From: Porogramme epimiltina
Taxonomy: Eukaryota; Basidiomycota; Agaricomycetes; Polyporales; Polyporaceae
Assembly (NCBI GenBank): GCA_900155495.1
Contig: FTLJ01000512.1
Span: 124,001 to 188,000 of the forward strand
DNA: 64,000 nt
Direction: 5' to 3'
The notes below the pieces were generated by a model that had not been told where the DNA came from, did no database searches, and worked only from the letters and a program-made list of their open reading frames with translations. Shown in pieces: positions 35,874-47,894 of the stretch. Position 1 is the stretch's first letter, and every line of letters starts with the position of its first letter. Position numbers and translations under genes: made by a program.

Positions 35874-36240
35874 ATGTACCAGTACGAGAAAGCAAGCAGA
35901 CGGGGAGACAGACGGACGGATGATACGACAAGCGGGATGATGAGGCGAGCGGAGGGAGGGACAGTAGGGTGGGATGGAATGGGAGAGTGGGCGGTCGATG
36001 GGGAAGGCGGGGTAGTGGGTGATGGTGAGGGGTCGCAAAAATGATAAAGAATAACAAACACAAAGAATCACACTGGTTAGAGGGACAGGGGGGGATGGCA
36101 CAACGCAAAGTGGGTGGAGAACCGAGGAGGAAAGGGGGGTAACACAACCAACAGAAGAGCCGCGCTGTGTTTCCATGATACAGAACAGGTGTTCGGGGTG
36201 GAGGAAAGGAAAGGGTGGGGTGAAAGAAGGGTCGGCATTG
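35874..36240. repeat. Purine-rich (G+A) low-complexity tract
   Basis: On the plus strand most bases are A or G, with motifs such as GGGGAGACAGACGGACGGA and AGGAAAGGGGGG. It lies just beyond the CCR4 3' end, so it would be pyrimidine-rich in any extended CCR4 transcript. Confidence 0.55.
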
Positions 36241-36369
36241 CCGCTACTGTTGCAGTGCTGCAAGCTACCAGACAAGACGAAAATTATTTACAAGAGTGGA
36301 ATGTATGCAGGAAAGAAGGGGGTTGTGGTGTAGTGGGAGGTAGGAGAGATGAGCTGTTGCAGTCCGTCT

Positions 36370-38945
36370 CTACGTGTGCGCGCGGGAGGGTTCCGGGAAG
36401 ACGGGCGGAGGACGAGCGGGTTGAGCCTCTCTTGGCGGGCGTACGCGGAAGTTGGATACGATCGCCAGATGACTAGAACACGCTGTAAGCATCGTTGACG
36501 CAATAAGAAGCACAAATACTCACTCGGAGGGGAAGTGGGCATTGGGGAAGCCCACGATCTTATCCAGGTACGATTGGTCCACCGGGCCGAGTACCGAGTT
36601 CACGGAGAGGTTGGCGGTCGAGTACCAGATGTAGTCGATGCCACCAATGAATGTCGGAACGAAGTTCGTCATGGGTAGTTCTCCTACGCCCGAGTACGCG
36701 CTCTTGAGGCCCAAGCGGTGCCGGAGACCGTCGGTCGTGTACTTGCCGTAGTGATGAGACATGAAGTCCTCATGGTCCGGCGGGATCGTGCCGTTCGAAA
36801 GGAACTCATAAACACCACTCTGCGGGATGGAGTTGAAGTCACCGCAGACGATGACGGGGATCTTGTATCCGTCCGAATATACGGGTGGAGGACGCGATGA
36901 CGCATTGTTTTCGCTTGAAGATGGGGCAGTGGCAGAGGAAGCGGCTGACGACGGTGTGGGTGGAAGACGCGGGGGATACTTCGCAAAGTTCTGAGCAATC
37001 TTCTCCACTTCCTCGATAAGCAGCGCAGTCTGAACGAGCTTGACATCGCGGAATTGGGGATCCCATGCAAGGTGGGCGTTGGCGATGATGATGCGAGACC
37101 CCGTCTCCTTGTTTTCCAGCAGCGTGATGACGGCCAAGTGGTCTTTGCCCAACACACGATTGAACATGGCGTCCGTCTTCTTGAAGTCGGGGCGTTGCAT
37201 CGCTACAGAACTGAATTCCACCAGGTGCTTCTCCACAAGAGTGTACCTGTTGAGTAAGAATGAACGATCAATTTAAATAACAGATGTAGGGTATTGCCAC
37301 GCACTTGGACGCCTTGTAGAATGTGGCACACCCATCCACCAGACGCCTCTCGTTCTCACTCAACGTCTTGTACCGTTGCTTTGACCAATGGGCACCCTCG
37401 TAGTCGTGTTCCGCGAGCATCTTCGTGAAATACTCCTCGTACTGCGCATTGTCGACCTCCTGAAGACAGACGAAATCCGCGTTGTGGCTGAGGATTTCGT
37501 TCATGATGAGCTCCTTCCGGTAGTCCCACTGGAGGGCCCATGATGGCGTGTACCCGTACATCCGCTCAGTAGCGCAGCGTTCGCAGAGGATATTGTAGCA
37601 GAAGACCGAGAACGACTCCACCGCCGGGTCATTGGTCATAACATCTCGCTCCGCTTGACCGACGAACTCCGTCCACTGGCGCTCTGGCGGGGGAGGGGGG
37701 ATTGGACACGAGTCGCGAAGGAAAGAGATGAGCGCGGGGGTACCGTCCTTCTGAACCATCTGCTTCAATGAGGCGTCCAAAGGGTTGCCTTCAACGCCGA
37801 GCGTTTGTAGCTGGTGAAGGGTTCCAAGCTCGTGTGGCAGCGTCCTCAGAAGATTGTCGAAAAGGTACAACTCCTTGAGGAAAGTTAACATGCCGAGCTC
37901 CGGAGGGACGCTCTCCAGACGATTGCCGGAGAGATCAAGAAGCTCAAGATGCCGGAGCTTAGCGATCTGGGGAGGGACGGTATTGAGTTGGTTGTGGTTG
38001 AGGTAGAGATTGGTGAGGAATGTGAAGGAGAAAAGGCCGGAGGTGGGTGGGATGTTGTGGATACCAACGCCGCCCATGTCCAAAGACTGCCAGTTATTAC
38101 CTGGCTTCGCTCCTGTAGGACGGGAGTTCTCTACAGGGGGGACAGTTGCGGATGGGTGATTCGCCAGTGCGCTCGCCACCGTTGGCGACGATTCGGAAGC
38201 AGTTTGAGACTTTGCAGACGGGGACGTAGTGGTAGCAGCGTCGTTATCCTTGGAAGTCCCATTTGGTGCGACGACCTTAATCGCGTTGGGGTTCTGGATG
38301 GGAATCGCGGACTTCTGGACTGTACGCGCGGCCATTGCACTGGCGCGGGCTCGATGGTGCGGCGATTTCGATGCTCGGCTCATCTTTGAAAGAATTGAAC
38401 ACTCAGTCAGCATTTTCGTTCTATGGACAAATAATAACAATGCAGAGGATGTGCAAAGGAGATCATCGGGAGTGTGCGAGGGGAGGAATTTTGGAGGAAG
38501 ATGAAAGAAAAAGGAGAGGAAGTGAAGCTATGGGATTTGATAGTAAAATACACACCTCGCATTTGAGTAGCTGCTGCTGCCAGTGAGGGGACATCGCTTG
38601 AAGTGTTATCGCACCTGGTGAGCCACCCTGTCCCAAGACTCCGTGTGGGCCCTGAATCCCATTCCCGTTCGGTGGGGATTGATAGTGAGCGTGCGTGAGG
38701 GAGCTCTGGTGGTGATGATGGGCGAGAGGGCCTGGCATGTGCTGGTGGGGATGGTGTTGCATCGCGGTCATAGTGCCGTTTGCATGGGCAAAGAGGGGGT
38801 AAGCCGGCGAAGTCGGGGGCTGGTTGCTGTTCGCCGGGCCAAACGTTGGACGTCTTGCCCATGGAGACTGGTCGTGAACTTGACCTGGATGCTGGTGGGA
38901 GGGGAGTTGGTGGGCAATGCCCGGGGATTGTTGAGGATAGTACAT
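36370..38945 (-). CDS. CCR4: CCR4, catalytic deadenylase of the CCR4-NOT complex
   Basis: Removes poly(A) tails in the cytoplasm as part of CCR4-NOT. The ATG at 38943-38945 gives MYYPQQSPGIAHQ. A His/Pro/Gln-rich N-terminus follows (HHPHQHMPGPLAHHHHQ). After an Ala/Ser-rich linker come five leucine-rich repeats (FLTNLYLNHNQLNTVP, HLELLDLSGNRLESVP, FLKELYLFDNLLRTLP). The EEP nuclease domain has FSVFCYNILCERCAT, the metal-binding Glu in CLQEVDNAQYEEYF, 'RIIIANAHLAWDPQFRDVKL', VIVCGDFNSIP and HFPSDH. The last exon needs the acceptor TTCTAG (AG at 36474-36473) to give FPSDHLAIVSNFRV and end at 36370. An earlier acceptor (36484-36483) would truncate the protein three residues after Ser. The gene is head-to-head with MVD. 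Confidence 0.93.
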
Positions 38946-39544
38946 GGCATTGGCGGAGAGCGTCGCCACCCTGGAAGCCAGTAGAGAGGGAGAGCGGGGG
39001 GAAAGAAGAGGAGAGAACGACTATGAAAACAGGGAGAGAAGAGGGGAACGGGTCGGAGATGGTCGTGGGCGTCGTGAACAACAGCGAGCGTGGAGGGTTT
39101 GTCGCTCCCAACGATGACGAGCACAGCTCTTCGCGGCGGCCTCGGCTGACTAAGCGTACTCCGCTCCGACGCGGCAGGGCAGCCTCCGACGTCCCCGAGC
39201 GCCCTCCGCTGCTAACCCCGGTCGTCCGTCCTTGGTGGGAGCGGAGGGCGGTGTCGCAGTCGGTCGCAGTCGGTCGCCGGGCGTGGCCGCCTCTCCCGAG
39301 TTCCGCCACGCATGGCCCCATCGCACACCCAGCGTCGCAAGGGAGAGCGCATCACAGCGTGCCCGCGCTTCAAGTTCCGTCTCAAGCGTAAATTGACCAG
39401 TCGATCCGGGTTCCCATATATGGCAACTCATCCAGACAAGCCGTACGATTTCAAGATTTCAAGACATCGTGCAATGCTTCCGCCTCGCTACTTAAGCTCC
39501 TCGCGCCCAGCTCTCCGCTGCCACTATCTCCTCGTCAGACCGCC
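38946..39544. promoter_or_regulatory. Shared promoter region of CCR4 and MVD
   Basis: A 599-base head-to-head spacer. A pyrimidine-rich CCR4 leader lies on the minus strand (38990-39060) and a short TTAAG element near 39492 on the MVD side. No gene. Confidence 0.5.
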
Positions 39545-40856
39545 ATGACCGTCTTCCAAGCTACCGCCTCTGCCCCCGTCAACATCGCTTGCATCAAGTA
39601 CGTTCCTCTCATCTCCAGATCTCCGCGCGATTGACCGACCCTACCCCAGATACTGGGGCAAGCGTGACACCAAGCTCATCCTCCCCACCAACTCGTCCCT
39701 TTCCGTCACGCTTGATCAGGATCACTTGCGCTCTACCACTACCTCCCGTGCGGACCCCTCCTTCCAGAAGGATCGTCTCTGGCTCAATGGTGACGAGGAG
39801 GAAATCAAGGAGGGCGGCAGGCTCGCCACATGCATCAAGGAGATGAGGGCGCTGCGAAAAGAGCTCGAGGATAAGGACGGTTCCCTTCCCAAAGTAAGTG
39901 TCGTCGTATTCTAATCGCGATGTGCCATACCGACACCTCCAAAGATCTCCCCCTTCCCGGTACACATTTGCTCGCGCAACAACTTCCCCACTGCTGCTGG
40001 ACTTGCCTCCTCCGCGTCCGGTTTCGCTGCCCTTGTCGCCTCCCTCGCCGCCCTCTACAAGCTTCCCACAGATGCATCCCGCCTCTCGCTCATCGCTCGC
40101 CAAGGCTCAGGCTCCGCCTGCCGCTCCCTCTTCGGCGGCTTCGTCGCGTGGCAGATGGGCGAGCGCGCCGACGGTCTCGATTCATACGCTGTTGAGATCG
40201 CCCCGCGCGAGCACTGGCCAGACATCCACGCGCTCATCTGCGTCGTCTCGGACGACAAGAAGGGCACGTCCTCGACCTCGGGCATGCAGCGCACGGTCGA
40301 GACGTCCCCGCTCCTCCAGCACCGCATCGCGCACGTCGTGCCCGCGCGCATGGCCGCGATCTCGGACGCGATCCGCGCGCGCGACTTCGACGCCTTCGCG
40401 CGCATCACGATGCAGGACTCGAACCAGTTCCACGCCGTCGCGCTCGACACGGACCCGCCGATCTTCTATATGAACGACGTCTCGCGCGCGATCATCGCCC
40501 TCATCGTCGAGTACAACCGCGTCGCCGTCGCCAACGGCGGCAAGCTCAAGGCCGCGTACACCTACGATGCTGGTCCGAACGCGGTCATCTACGCGCCGAA
40601 GGAGAACCTGAAGGAGATCGTCGAGCTCATCGTCAAGTACTTCCCTCAGGCCGACGGCTTCAAGGACCCCTTCGGTCTGTTCGGTGCGGCGGGCGTGCAG
40701 GGCAAGGTGGTTCCTGGGTTCAACGAGGCGGTGGCGAAGCCATTCGGTGTCGGTGCTGTCAAGGGCCTCATCCACACCCGTGTTGGCGATGGTCCTAGGA
40801 CCTTGGATGCTGAAGAGGCCCTTCTCGGCTCGGATGGGCTTCCCTTGAAGGCGTAG
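39545..40856 (+). CDS. MVD1: Diphosphomevalonate decarboxylase
   Basis: Converts mevalonate 5-diphosphate to isopentenyl diphosphate with ATP, in the sterol/isoprenoid pathway. The ATG at 39545 gives MTVFQATASAPVNIACIK, joined across an intron to YWGKRDTKLILPTNSSLSVT, the substrate-binding start typical of the family. Exon 3 brings the GHMP-kinase ATP loop 'NFPTAAGLASSASGFAAL', then RQGSGSACRSLFGGFVAW with the conserved Ser/Arg/Gly, and the catalytic-Asp region TYDAGPNAV. It ends DGLPLKA at 40856. The protein is of normal length with three exons. Most of the gene is in one G+C-rich 3' exon. A decayed copy of its 3' end lies at 45.0-45.4 kb. Confidence 0.95.
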
Positions 40857-41695
40857 AATCAATATAATGCTGTATTTGTAGATGGGACTCATTGACTGAT
40901 ATAACCTAGAGTAGGAATGCGCATTGGTTCGTTTTTTCCTACCTCCCATACGACCGCCAGGGTGTTGTAGTGGGAAGTCCTTTATAAAAACGCTGGTGTG
41001 GGCGGGAAGGAGGAACAAGATGCCCTTTATCAGATACCGTCGGAAAAACATCCTTCTAGTCTAGGTCCCCTGAAGGACGGACTGCTGATATGCGCTGAGC
41101 GGCGGGAGGCTATGCATCCTTTTTGTGCAGCAGCGTCCGCAGAGTTCTCGATGATGCCAAAGGTCCCGAAGTGTTGTCAGGCAGATACTCCGTTCCCTTT
41201 CCCTTGTTCCCGACGCCCACACTGTCGTACTAGCCACACCGGCGGTTCTGACAGCGACCTTGTCTTCTAAACACATTTCAAGCGAGAACGCCGCGAACCG
41301 GAGGCCGTTTGAGACGTGCTATTTCCTCTAGTGCCTTTGATTGTCCTGTCCGTGACCACTATGCGCTTGCAGCGTAAACGGAGGTTCAAGTCGCTAGCTG
41401 GCTGCCCTTACGAAGTTTCGGTGTTCATGTAAAAGTGGCTTATTCTGACACTCATTGGTTCCTCGTCAAGGGGATAAGGCAGTAATCCATTTGTATAAGA
41501 TATACCTCCTGCGAGCAGGAGATTGGGTACAGAACCACAAATAGCGTATACAAGTGAGGGAATTCCCCTTGGGTGGGGCGACTGCCAAATCGCTGCACTA
41601 GCTGGAACACTGCTACCGGGCGGTGTTCGGGCGACGATGGTGGGAAGCCCCACAAAAAAAGGAGGGAAACAAATCGCTGTGACGAACTCGTATAA
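40857..41695. other. Convergent intergenic spacer between MVD and K5
   Basis: 840 bases between two 3' ends. The MVD 3' flank motif at 40911-40927 reappears next to the MVD relic (45379-45395). Otherwise nothing recognised. Confidence 0.5.
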
Positions 41696-42997
41696 TTACG
41701 ACGTCAGCGCCTTGGGTTTAGGGATAGGCCTTCGCCAACGCAGGATGTCTGGTACGGCCCGAGAGACAATGTGACGTATGTTCTCTACGACGCCCAAAAT
41801 GAAACCCTCCTCCCGAGGAATAAGTCGTGAGCGAAGTCGCCAGCTGGGCACGTCGGAGACAAGTTTCTGAAATTCGGTAACGACTTGTTCCATGGTCGGG
41901 CGCTGGCCTGGCTCCGGATTGACCATAGAGGTGATGAGCGGGTTCATAAACTCGAGATTCGAGTAAGGCTACAAAGAAATGTTTGTGATTGCAAGCAAGA
42001 ATTCAGGACTTTTGACGTACCTGTAAGAAATCTTCCCGTATAAGATTGCCCATACAATAGACGTCCGCATGAAACTGGTTCCGAGGAATATTGAAGTTCT
42101 CTCGAAACTCTGGAACTGTCCGATCACCACCCCATATCGGAAGCTCGACGGGGTTAGGATCATCTGGACTGAAACGGAGGGACAAGCCAAAATCGGTCCA
42201 GTAGTATCTTGTGGGCCGGGCAGTTCTCGTATAATATTTCGCGAGGCTAGTGAAATCTGCGGTCATGACCTCCACCTGAGGGTGATACATCTTAGGATAC
42301 ATTGGAGACGCATCCATCATGATGTTCAGTGTCATGCAGTCACTGAGTAATAGTCATTATATGATGCGACGACGGATGGGATGAACGAACCGGTGAGCAA
42401 TATGATGCATATGCATGAAGTAGAGGCCCTGGTGCGCGGATCAGTGATGATACATGCTGGGAAATAAAGCTAGCTCACCTCAAAGCCTTGATGAAAGAAC
42501 TCTAGAGCTTCACCGACGGTCTCAAACTTGGGATCCTTATATCGCCTAAGCAGCGGCATGACGATCAGCTGCATGTCTTCGTTAAGCGGGTCTTGCAATA
42601 CGTCGAGGATGGGGCAGCAGTGATTCCGCGGATCGGACGAGAGAGGAGGGGAAGTAAGATATTGTCCAATTTCGGCCTCGTGTGGATGGACAGACTTCAA
42701 GACTTTCTTCAGAACGACCATTTTACCGTCCACAGTGCGGACAGCATCCATGATCCGCTCCGTCTGCGCAATGTCATGTTTATAGTTGTTCTAATTGGAT
42801 AGTGAGACTGGGCGCACCATGGGGGTGATAGCGTCCTCGCTGCTCAGGAGATCAGTCTGCGGCCCCGCCTTCCACGACGGGGACCAACCTGGCTTGTAGC
42901 GAGGGCGAAGCGTGTATCCAGCACTGTGGAGGAACTCATAGCGGTCGCCCCAGAAAGACTCAGCCTCGGAAAGTTTTCCGTCGAAGTCGAAGGGCAT
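41696..42997 (-). CDS. Kinase-like protein K5
   Basis: The ATG at 42995-42997 gives MPFDFDGKLSEAESFW, a shorter leader than its relatives. The N-terminal module is SFWGDRYEFLHSAGYTLRPR with YKPGWSPSW. Motifs: Lys in KMVVLKKVLK, DPRNHCCPILDVL, HR-DCMTLNIMMD with the family intron, DFG as WTDFGLSLRF (Thr instead of Ile before Asp), GGDRTVPEF, DVYCMGNLIR, and RPTMEQVV. It ends PIPKPKALTS at 41696. Sequence is closest to K2 and K1 (the DCM-type catalytic loop) rather than K3/K4 (DI-type). Intact exon structure, no stops. Function unknown. Confidence 0.8.
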
Positions 42998-43701
42998 GGA
43001 TGAAAGAGGCCAGTGGAAGGTGGTATTGGGTTCGCTGAGGCCTCATGAGCGGACAGACGGACTGCACGAGTGGGAGTCGAACAACGCTGGTCCCTACCCG
43101 AGTGACAGGCGTGGGAGTAGCGCCGGCGCTCTGTTGAGCTCGCTGACTTGCAAGTTGCGGCGGGACACCCCACGTGTCACCGATTTGCTGCCCGCGGCAC
43201 GCCGACCATTTCTTTGGTTAAAGTTCAGCTGACCGCATTAGTACGTACTACATCGGAGCAATCACCATGCCAGCTGGATGGCGAATCTCCGTCAGCGCTA
43301 CGCCGGGTCCTGCATTCATATTGGGAACCGTCAAACTATCCTCGAGGAAGTTTCTGTGAGTGATGATTTCTCATGCCGTCGACACGTTGATGACCTCTGT
43401 GTATACCATTGTTCTAGCAGCTGATGAATGCCTGGTCCCACTCCAGCCCTGAGCCAACGTCAAACTCGGGAAACTGTTGTTCATGGTCAGGCCGCTTACG
43501 TTCAACCATCCATGTGGATGGATCCCTATACATAGTCTTGCTCATCACACGCGTTCGTCCCGCCCTCGTTTGAATCTCCTTAACGTGTCCTCCCGCTCCT
43601 TTCCTTGCTCCCGTTGTTCATTTAGCCTCGGTTTACTTTCCCCTTCACGTCGACTAGAACGCCGACCCTTGCGCCGGAGCCAGTGCTAAACGGTGGCCCC
43701 C
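42998..43701. other. Divergent spacer between K5 and the gene at 43702
   Basis: 700 bases. Pyrimidine-rich just before 43702 (43560-43680), as expected for a leader. No gene seen. Confidence 0.45.
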
Positions 43702-44184
43702 ATGGCCCCTAACATCGTTGCAGAGAACCCGGAGGCTGGAAGCTCTGACCCTGAGGGCACCGGCGCGTTTGGATATGAATCTAGTATCTTCGCGAAGAAT
43801 GCAAGATCCACAAAAGAGCCAGGCTTTTTTGCCAGTCGATTCACGCGCAAAGGAAGAGCCTTAAAGCTGGTATTCAAGGCGGACTCGGCGCACCAAATGA
43901 GCCTGAAAATCATTCGCGATAGCCAAGAATGGACTCACCCGGACGTCCTAAAGGAGTTGTGGGCTCTCTCGAAAAAGCAAGTTCTTATCGTTTATCTTCC
44001 CGTCCCCCCGCAAGCTGCTCACAGCAACTATCCCAGGTTGGAGCTCCAGGGCCGTAAAATCGTGGACAGTCCAACATACGACATTGACAAATGCATCGTT
44101 TATCTCCATCTGGCGCTGAATCTTCTCGAGTCTGCGCAGGCGAGTTGTCATACCCGAGCCGCGTCCTACTTCCGTGCGATGTGA
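43702..44184 (+). CDS. Hypothetical protein
   Basis: A single open exon from ATG 43702 (MAPNIVAENPEAGSSDPE) to TGA 44182-44184, about 160 residues. It has a basic central part (FFASRFTRKGRALKLVFKAD) and a predicted helical C-terminal part (CIVYLHLALNLLESAQ). No known domain. A donor GTGAGA at 44181 and an acceptor CACAG at 44216 would make a 36-base intron but give a stop four codons later. A second open stretch, 44226-44432 (MTARQNQLRVAVDN... to SYVPPHLTRW), could be another exon or a separate short gene; the phases do not join. Lineage-specific gene or degraded remnant. Confidence 0.4.
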   Translation: MAPNIVAENPEAGSSDPEGTGAFGYESSIFAKNARSTKEPGFFASRFTRKGRALKLVFKADSAHQMSLKIIRDSQEWTHPDVLKELWALSKKQVLIVYLPVPPQAAHSNYPRLELQGRKIVDSPTYDIDKCIVYLHLALNLLESAQASCHTRAASYFRAM

Positions 44185-45040
44185 GAGGCTGACACCGTTA
44201 TGCTTGCTCGTCACAGCGTTCATCCATGACAGCACGACAGAATCAACTGCGAGTGGCGGTAGATAACACTCCGTTCCAGTTCCATCTTCCCGAAGGCGCC
44301 TTACCCGCCGCAACAATCACAGCTCAAGAATTTCGTGCAGAGGTCACTCAGAGCGAAGGTACGGATCAGGAGTATCTTTCTTTCGGAGGATGGCGTGATT
44401 CATATGTACCTCCTCATTTGACTAGATGGTGATGAATCCACGTGGCGGTTATCGGTTTGCAGTGCGGATAGTTCAAGCGGTGAGTACATCCTTTCGGTCG
44501 CTGTTTGGCACCGAAGCAAGCAGAAGGAGTAACATACCCTCAGGACTCCTGGGTGGGCCTGATACGGCCCATGGCTGACCGGGTTTGTCAATGGGCGTAT
44601 CGGTCTTCGACGCAACTTGTAGCAATGGACGAAGACGTGCTGACACAAATAGTGTCGTGCTGCGGACTAGTTATTCGGTTTTGTTAATTTGAACTACACT
44701 ATGTACTCGAGTTCCTGCCAGCAAATATTGTATCTATCTCAGAAGACAAGACTTTCATGAATGACCTTCGACTCTGTACTACCCAGTGGCATGCTGCCTG
44801 GCATATCAGTTTGCCTGAGTGAGTCAAGGTCCGACTCAGAGAACATCTCATGTGGGATTATGTCGTCCTCTCACCAATGCATCAAACTGGATTCCGATAA
44901 ATGTGTGAACACGTAAAAGGGGGAAGAGTCGGGTTGGAAAGGGCTAATCTATCGTCGCCAATGCTGAACTCGCCCAGCACCTCAGCAGACTGCGTATCGG
45001 TGTTCTCCAAGAATTTCTGCCTCAGTCCCGGACCTCGGGA
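44185..45040. other. Intergenic with one short open stretch
   Basis: Contains the open stretch 44226-44432, mentioned with the preceding gene, and otherwise nothing recognised before the MVD relic. Confidence 0.4.
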
Positions 45041-45400
45041 GAAGGAGAATCAGCAGGACATATCATCAAGCCTACCGGGCAGTGACCCTTCAGGTCAATT
45101 GCCTCAAGGACCCCTTCGGGCTGGATCTATTCGGCGTGCCAGTGCGCGGCGTACAGGGCAAGGTGGTCCCTGGGTCCAACGAGGCGGTTGCGAAGCCGTT
45201 TAGCGTCTGTGTAGTCGAAAGCTTTATCCATATTCGTTTATTCCATGGAATTAAAGCATTACGTTGTGAAGCAGTCACCCTTTTCCCAGATAGACTTCTC
45301 ATGAAGGTGTAGAAAGAATTTGATGTGGGCACTATAGTAGTAGGATGCACTGTCGCTTATCGGCTGGAATAAATCACAGTAGGAATGCACATTGGCCCGT
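45041..45400 (+). pseudogene. Decayed copy of the 3' end of the MVD gene
   Basis: The stretch coding LKDPFGLDLFG and GVQGKVVPGSNEAVAKPF is nearly the same as the end of the intact decarboxylase (FKDPFGLFGAAGVQGKVVPGFNEAVAKPF). Similarity starts upstream near GAAGGAGAA (45041; intact copy ~40600) with several indels. It continues past the stop into the 3' flank (AGTAGGAATGC-CATTGG, intact copy 40911-40927). The remaining ~330 residues, including the ATP loop and catalytic Asp, are missing, so it cannot be functional. It is in the same orientation as the intact gene and 4 kb downstream. Confidence 0.85.
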
Positions 45401-47894
45401 TTTGCATGTGTGCCTTGGACGCGAGAACGTTGAATTCTCAAGCACCTCATGAAAATGGGATGCGGGAGAGGCCGGAGAGAGAAGCAAAGTGTAATATGTA
45501 TTCGTAGAGCTTCCGAGTCCCCCGGCCTGGCAGTGATCGCGTTTGGCCACGGCCAGACGAGCGCCCGTATACCGTGCTTCCGCTTCTTCCTCTCCGGCCC
45601 ATGGCCAGTTCTTCCCAGTGGTCATCAAATATCTTCTCGAGCACATCCTTTTGTAACTCCACCGAGTCACATTTGTGTACGCACTCAATCCTCACCCCCT
45701 CGGACAATCCTCTATGGCACCGTGTAGTAGCAAGTCAACTGCCGCAGCCGATTCAACACAGACTATGATCACTAGCAAGAGGTTCACATCCCCTCATACA
45801 ATTTGCTCGACCCACACATTCGACGGGGATCACTGTGGCTCTCCTCAAAATCAAATACCGGACCATGAACCGCCAGCCGCCAGTAATGCCGTAGGCTAAG
45901 GAGGCTCGCCCTGGGAGACGCGTTATTATGGGTTGCTGGACGCGGACGGTGTGTGCCCCCTCTATCATGATGCTCCTTCCATTTCGTATGTACCTACTCC
46001 CCAATTCCTGCCCGTTTACTCAACCTTTCATATCCACATTCTATCTCCATCCCCATCTAACGCCTCCGGCGTTCCCCCTACGGACCCTACCCGTTTGACC
46101 TTCCACGACGCCGGTAGTTTCACCTGGCAGTACTTCTCTTATTATTCACGCCCCTACTTAGTCTCTTATCCTGGCTTTCCGGGAATTGGGGATGATCACT
46201 CTTTGCCTCGTCCCCGAACCGTGCATCCAGTCTTTCTTATGCTGCAAACTTTACAAGCTTCTACCGTAAGCAGCGTGGTTTATGGCGTCCAGGATTTTTA
46301 GGTAGAGTGTCCGGCGAGCCCCTGCCTCTTCTCTAGCATCCGCGCCCAGCCACATTAGCCCCGCGTAGAAGTCACCCCGCCGCGAATTGAACACAAGCGC
46401 GTATTATATTCGCTATGCCTTAGGGTGGCCTTTTAGACCGTTCGCATCCCTCATATACTATTAGATATACTGTTGTGTATATATCATATTAGCGAGGAGA
46501 GATCTCCCTCACGACCGGCGAATGCATAGCTTCCATTGGAACCAAAAACCAATCCATAACGGACACCCGCATTGAAACTAAACCTTGAGGCCCATAGCTC
46601 AGTGTGTCAGCCCGAACAGATTGCGGTATCACAGCGATTGGTCATCGTGGAAGACCACCACTGTTGTGTACACACATATCAGTAAAATCCGGTTGCAAAC
46701 TCGAGCGAGCCGGTGTACGTCAGACGGGATGAACAACAACACGGGCTGTGTACATGTATTGCCGCCTTGCGAACTTCAGTCTCCCGAAGGTAGCACGCCC
46801 GAAAATGCCCAGGCATACCATCTCCGAGATGGGAATCAATACCGTCACAAATGGGAACAAAGGGCTGAGGATGATAGGGAGCCTTCAGATCGCGGTAAGG
46901 GGTGAACACCTTTGTCTCCTTAGGCGATGATCGCGCTCCGGTGAAATCGACGACGATGATAGAAGCGACGTACCGCGGGCGGTGACGAACTTTGCGATAA
47001 TTCGAGGAGAAGGGCGTCGTCAGGACACTCACACTAGGTACCTTAAGGGCGTGGTGCGGCCGTGGACGTAATGGGATTTGACAGAAGAAGGGAAATTCAA
47101 TAGGCGGCGCCGCTGGGGTTCGAGGTCCGGGGTGTGAGCATCTCATCATCCTGTTGCACGACAGCGGCGTGTGGCGAACAAAAGTGAAGCCGCCTTATCG
47201 TGGAAGAGTTTCAGATGAAGGTCCTGGGACACACAAAGCCCTTGGGGAGGGGCCCGAGGCCGACTCGCCGCCGCCGCTTGATGGACGAGGTAAGGAACCG
47301 TGCAACCGCTGTTCGTAAGCGAGGATGGAACAACGTCTAAGATCAAAACGTCAGTCTACTGTCCTTCTCTGGCGGCCTAGCTACTGTATTGTACCACCCA
47401 CCCGGCAACTTGGGCGAGACCGTTGGGGGAGAGTCTCGCCCAACCAGCGAGCAATGTTATTGCCAACGTTGCATCGGTTGTACGTCTGTGGAATTTAGCT
47501 TTCGAGAAAGGAGTAAACGTGTGTTGATAAGTTCAGACATGGGGCCTAGGAACGGTAGTAATGCACGCTCAGGTGGGGAAGGGCAAAAATCTCTAGACGT
47601 TCCTCGCTCCGGAGACCGCCGGATGTGTATGACAAAAGTGGAATTGGGCAAATAAGAACATCACATGCGCCCACAAACCCACCCATGCCGTTCCCACGCT
47701 GCCCTTATAAGGGCGCGATCGGAACGTATCCGACAATCGTACTATACGACATTGTTGCATCGTCATGATTGTGTGCTTATATTGTCGATTTGCATATGAT
47801 AGTTCAATCGTTGTCTCGTCTGGTACCGTGATGGTCGTTCTGATTGACGGGTGACAACAAGACTCAGATGCCTACGTAGGCGGTAAGATATCAA
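45401..47894. other. Long gene-poor stretch before the tRNA
   Basis: 2.5 kb. Many short open frames on both strands, none with family similarity, a good start codon and splice support together. A tRNA-like D-arm at 46591 was examined and rejected. The last 200 bases are A+T-rich. Confidence 0.5.

Larger units (their letters stand above)
34912..36369. other. Intergenic between K4 and CCR4, with duplicated segment and purine-rich tract
   Basis: 1.46 kb between convergent 3' ends. The left half includes the second copy of the K3/K4 flank. The right half (about 35870-36240) is strikingly purine-rich on the plus strand. No gene is supported; the minus-strand open frames here are Pro/Ser/Leu translations of the pyrimidine tract. 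Confidence 0.55.

Noticed and set aside
35656..36147. Minus-strand open frame of 163 codons rich in Pro, Ser and Leu
   Set aside because: Translation of the pyrimidine tract; no start context, splice pattern or family match.
40182..41051. 289-codon minus-strand open frame
   Set aside because: Antisense to the MVD coding exon. Its Asp/Arg/Val-rich translation mirrors the third-codon G+C bias.
45447..45707. Minus-strand frame with KDVLEKIFDDHWEELAMGRRG
   Set aside because: Looks protein-like for ~40 residues but begins with TTG, has no family match, and is flanked by relic sequence. Evidence too weak for a gene.
46585..46680. tRNA-like sequence (CCCATAGCTCAGTGTGTCAGC)
   Set aside because: Resembles a D arm but has no anticodon stem, T arm or matching acceptor strand.
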